A stretch of 5,921 bases of DNA from Treponema sp. (lineage in GTDB: Bacteria > Spirochaetota > Spirochaetia > Treponematales > Breznakiellaceae), in NCBI GenBank assembly GCA_009785545.1, contig WQWD01000154.1, positions 1 to 5,921 on the forward strand, given 5' to 3'. The position numbers and the translations under genes were made by a program. The notes beneath the pieces were generated by a model. It was not told where the DNA came from. It worked only from the letters and a program-made list of their open reading frames with translations, and ran no database searches. Below, piece by piece: positions 3,213 through 5,921 of this stretch; the first letter of the stretch is position 1; each line of letters opens with the position of its first letter.

Positions 3213-5921
3213 ATGAATAGTTTCAAAAAATTTGTTAATTTAAATTATCTCATTTTAATTGTTTTTATATTTATTGCCTGCGAAAATCCTTTTATTAATC
3301 AGGTATTGCAGCCTAAAACTATTACTTTTGAAAGCAACGGCGGAACCAGAGTTGAAAACCAGACTCTCTTTAAAGGCGAACTTATCGAAAGACCTTCTGA
3401 TCCCGATAAACCGGGTTATACATTTTCGGGATGGTTTCAGGATAATCACAGTTTTCTTAACAGATGGGATTTTAATACAGAACCGCATGAAGATATGACG
3501 TTATACGCAAACTGGGAACTGATTTTAATTTTAGACCCGTCAGGCAGTTTGGATTTTAGCGCCGAATTTATGGGAGCAGACATTGATCCTCGTCTTGTCA
3601 CAATAACAAATTTATCCTCGCAAAATACAGATGAATTGAATATTACAGTTTCAGGCGAAAACGCAAATCTTTTTTCTGTATCACCGAACATGATAGCTAA
3701 TATAGAGCCAAAAAGCGATGCGAGTTTTACAGTTATCCCGGAGACAATAGCAGGATTGAATGCGGGAACTTATCACGCTGTTGTAACAATAACAAATGCC
3801 AACAATATTTTTAAAACTCTTAATGTTACTTTAACCGTAACCAGAGCCGCCCCTGTAGTGACAACATGGCCCAGCGGCATGACCGCAATTTACGGACAAT
3901 CGCTCAATCAGGTAACGATTCCGGCTAATGGAGTAAGCGTTCAGCCGGGAACATTTAGCTGGACAACTCCTGGTACTCTTGTGGGCAGTGCCGGAACAAG
4001 GTCTCACAATATGACATTCACCGCAGACAGCGAAAATTTTTCTTCATTAACAAATAACGTAGATGTTGCGGTGGGAAGCTCTCCAATTATGTCTGCCGCC
4101 TTAAATGTTACCGCTCCAATTTCAGGAGAAGAGCCGGTTCGCACTGCGCCCACAACAGAAGCCGACAGTAATTTTTTTGCAAGCGAAGTGAGCTGGAATC
4201 CGAACCATGCCGTGTTCAACGCCAATTTTTTATATACAGCTGCAGTTACACTCACCGTCACTGGAAATAATCATACTTTTACAGGCGGACTGACTACCGC
4301 AACAATCAACGGATTTAATGCGGCAGTTGAAATAGCACCTAACGGCTTGACTGCCACACTGTCGTATGAATTCCCGGAAACGGCGGCGACATTTGTCAGC
4401 GGTATCGAAATTTTTACTCAGCCGGAACTGATTTACTCACATGGAGATTCGCTTAATCTGGCGGCAATTGTCGTAAGACTTTTGTATAACGACGGCTCTT
4501 CCAGAAATGTTGCATACAATGATTTTTCAACTAACCATATTACAACAAGTATGTCGAACGGCACACAGTTAAGACTCGCAAATCATAATAATCAAAGGAT
4601 TACTGTAACATTCAATGACGGAAGAACAGATGTTCCGCCAGCATACAGGCCATTAACTATACAGACCAATCCGCTGACAATAAACCCACGGGAACTTACC
4701 ATTATTGGTGTAACCGCAGTAAACCGTACATACAACGCCGCAAATACAGTTGAATTAAACGGAGGTACACTGCAAAACATCCTACCCGAAGATATCGGCA
4801 CTATCGGTTTTACACTTGGCTTCGGTACAATGGTAAATCCATGGGTTTCAAATAACAAACAGGTAACAACAAATATTACTTTAAGCGGCACAGGAGCCTC
4901 AAACTATTGGTTAAGGCAGCCTGAGAATGTCACTGTTAATATCACCCCTGCTCCGCTCACAATAACAGGCGCTTCAACTTCAAAACCATTCGATGGCAAT
5001 AATGAAATTGCCGGCGGAATAAATCTGACATTGAGCGGATGGTTTGGAAATGACGCGGCATCTACATCGCCGGGCACTGTAACCGCTGTATATACCGGCG
5101 TGAATGCCGGAACAAACACAGTTAACATCACAAATGTTACACTGACAGGGCAAAGGGCGAATGAATACACAGTAACACCTGTCGATAATTTTTCGGTAAC
5201 AGGCGGAATTACTCAGGCTGACGGAGCTGCCGTTGATGCGCCAACCTGGGACAGCAGCCAAATTACCCATAACTCAATTACAGTTAATCCTGTTACAGCG
5301 ATTACCGGGCAATCTGTTGAATACGCAATAAGCACGACAGCAGCCCCAACAATTTTAATATGGCAGAATAACAGAACATTCAGAGAGCTTTTTGAAGCCA
5401 GAACATATTTTGTATTCGCCCGTGCTGCCGCTAACAATAACTTTTATGCAGGGCCTGTAAGCCCGGCTAGCTTACCAATAACAATGAGCCGCATTGATTT
5501 TAACAGTAACGGCGGAAGTTTTGAGCCTCCATACCAAATGGCACTGAACGGCAATCGTATTCAGGTTCCCAACAATCCGACAAAACGAGGTTATTATCTG
5601 GTTGGATGGTTTACGGATAATAATACTTTTAATATTGAATGGGACTTTGATGTTAATGTTGTAAACAGCAACACCACTTTGTATGCAAAATGGAATCCCA
5701 ATCCAAATGTCACAATTCATTTTCAAGGCGGCGGATTGGCAGTATCAGGCGACGTTGTTATTTTTCTGGAAGGCGGTATAAGGCGGCCGACTTCCGCTAC
5801 TCTTACATTACAAAATCCGCATGAATACTCTCCTCCCATACGATGGTATTACGGGTCGAATGGTTTTTATCATATGACAACACTTCATCTTGATTCATTA
5901 AACCCATTATTCAACACAACA
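3213..5921 (+). CDS. Large modular surface lipoprotein, 3' end outside window
   Basis: The frame is open for 903 codons to the right edge with no stop. Residues 1-22 are a lipoprotein signal (LILIVFIFIA) with Cys23 after a loose FIA lipobox, as spirochaetes often have. Modules in order, by recognition: InlB B-repeat (36-101: FESNGG, GYTFSGWF, TLYANW); Ig-like domain with VTITN motifs (106-210); a MBG/YDG-like unit beginning AIYGQSL (215-288); a beta domain with LNVTAPISGEEP and YTAAVTLTVTGNNHTF (291-391); bacterial Ig-like (394-483: YSHGDSLNL, RLLYNDGSS); two YDG-like repeats (about 494-580 and 581-669: TYNAANTVELNGG, then PFDGNNEIAGG); a fibronectin-III-like unit (669-758: NSITVNPVTAITGQSVEYAI); a second InlB repeat (760-827); and an unrecognised tail. 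It is probably a lipid-anchored adhesin-like protein in an operon with the barrel protein. No catalytic domain is seen. Ligand and total length are unknown. Confidence 0.9.
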   Translation, partial: MNSFKKFVNLNYLILIVFIFIACENPFINQVLQPKTITFESNGGTRVENQTLFKGELIERPSDPDKPGYTFSGWFQDNHSFLNRWDFNTEPHEDMTLYANWELILILDPSGSLDFSAEFMGADIDPRLVTITNLSSQNTDELNITVSGENANLFSVSPNMIANIEPKSDASFTVIPETIAGLNAGTYHAVVTITNANNIFKTLNVTLTVTRAAPVVTTWPSGMTAIYGQSLNQVTIPANGVSVQPGTFSWTTPGTLVGSAGTRSHNMTFTADSENFSSLTNNVDVAVGSSPIMSAALNVTAPISGEEPVRTAPTTEADSNFFASEVSWNPNHAVFNANFLYTAAVTLTVTGNNHTFTGGLTTATINGFNAAVEIAPNGLTATLSYEFPETAATFVSGIEIFTQPELIYSHGDSLNLAAIVVRLLYNDGSSRNVAYNDFSTNHITTSMSNGTQLRLANHNNQRITVTFNDGRTDVPPAYRPLTIQTNPLTINPRELTIIGVTAVNRTYNAANTVELNGGTLQNILPEDIGTIGFTLGFGTMVNPWVSNNKQVTTNITLSGTGASNYWLRQPENVTVNITPAPLTITGASTSKPFDGNNEIAGGINLTLSGWFGNDAASTSPGTVTAVYTGVNAGTNTVNITNVTLTGQRANEYTVTPVDNFSVTGGITQADGAAVDAPTWDSSQITHNSITVNPVTAITGQSVEYAISTTAAPTILIWQNNRTFRELFEARTYFVFARAAANNNFYAGPVSPASLPITMSRIDFNSNGGSFEPPYQMALNGNRIQVPNNPTKRGYYLVGWFTDNNTFNIEWDFDVNVVNSNTTLYAKWNPNPNVTIHFQGGGLAVSGDVVIFLEGGIRRPTSATLTLQNPHEYSPPIRWYYGSNGFYHMTTLHLDSLNPLFNTT

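Noticed and set aside
4004..5726. Several minus-strand reading frames (4004-4261, 4592-4891, 4904-5170, 4980-5270, 5213-5437, 5472-5726)
   Set aside because: All are antisense to the continuous lipoprotein frame, which has clear domain content; they lack ribosome sites and recognisable motifs.

Overview
The window reads as a chromosomal piece of a moderately AT-rich, Gram-negative-type bacterium, most likely a spirochaete of the Treponema kind. This is inferred from a MutS2 tail, a small outer-membrane barrel protein, and a very large modular lipoprotein with InlB-type and YDG-type repeats behind a loose lipobox. No species can be named from the sequence alone.

Layout. (1) 2-826, +: the C-terminal third of MutS2 (coiled coil, KOW-like barrel, Smr domain), cut by the left edge. 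Its Smr LDLR-type motif reads LKLI. (2) 843-1498, -: a HigBA-type toxin-antitoxin pair, toxin first, with a 4-bp ATGA overlap. A perfect inverted repeat sits over its probable -10 box. (3) 1582-2137, +: a 169-aa protein with a probable ribbon-helix-helix N-terminus and an unrecognised C-terminal domain. It is driven by a near-consensus promoter whose spacer and -10 lie inside a perfect 26-bp palindrome, which suggests an autoregulated gene. (4) 2211-2560, -: tRNA-Gly(UCC) followed by tRNA-Val(UAC). The whole 204-bp spacer between them is four tandem copies of a 50-bp unit with two hairpins each, flush with both tRNA genes. (5) 2669-5921, +: a signal-peptide beta-barrel protein (163 aa), then 16 bp later a lipoprotein that stays open for 903 codons to the right edge.

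How it fits together. MutS2 and the tRNAs are housekeeping genes. The toxin-antitoxin pair and the divergent palindrome-controlled gene form a small accessory patch between them. The barrel and lipoprotein look like one surface operon, transcribed divergently from the tRNA pair. The least explained parts are the hairpin array filling the tRNA spacer and the palindrome-regulated orphan protein. All statements come from reading the sequence; no database search or folding program was run.
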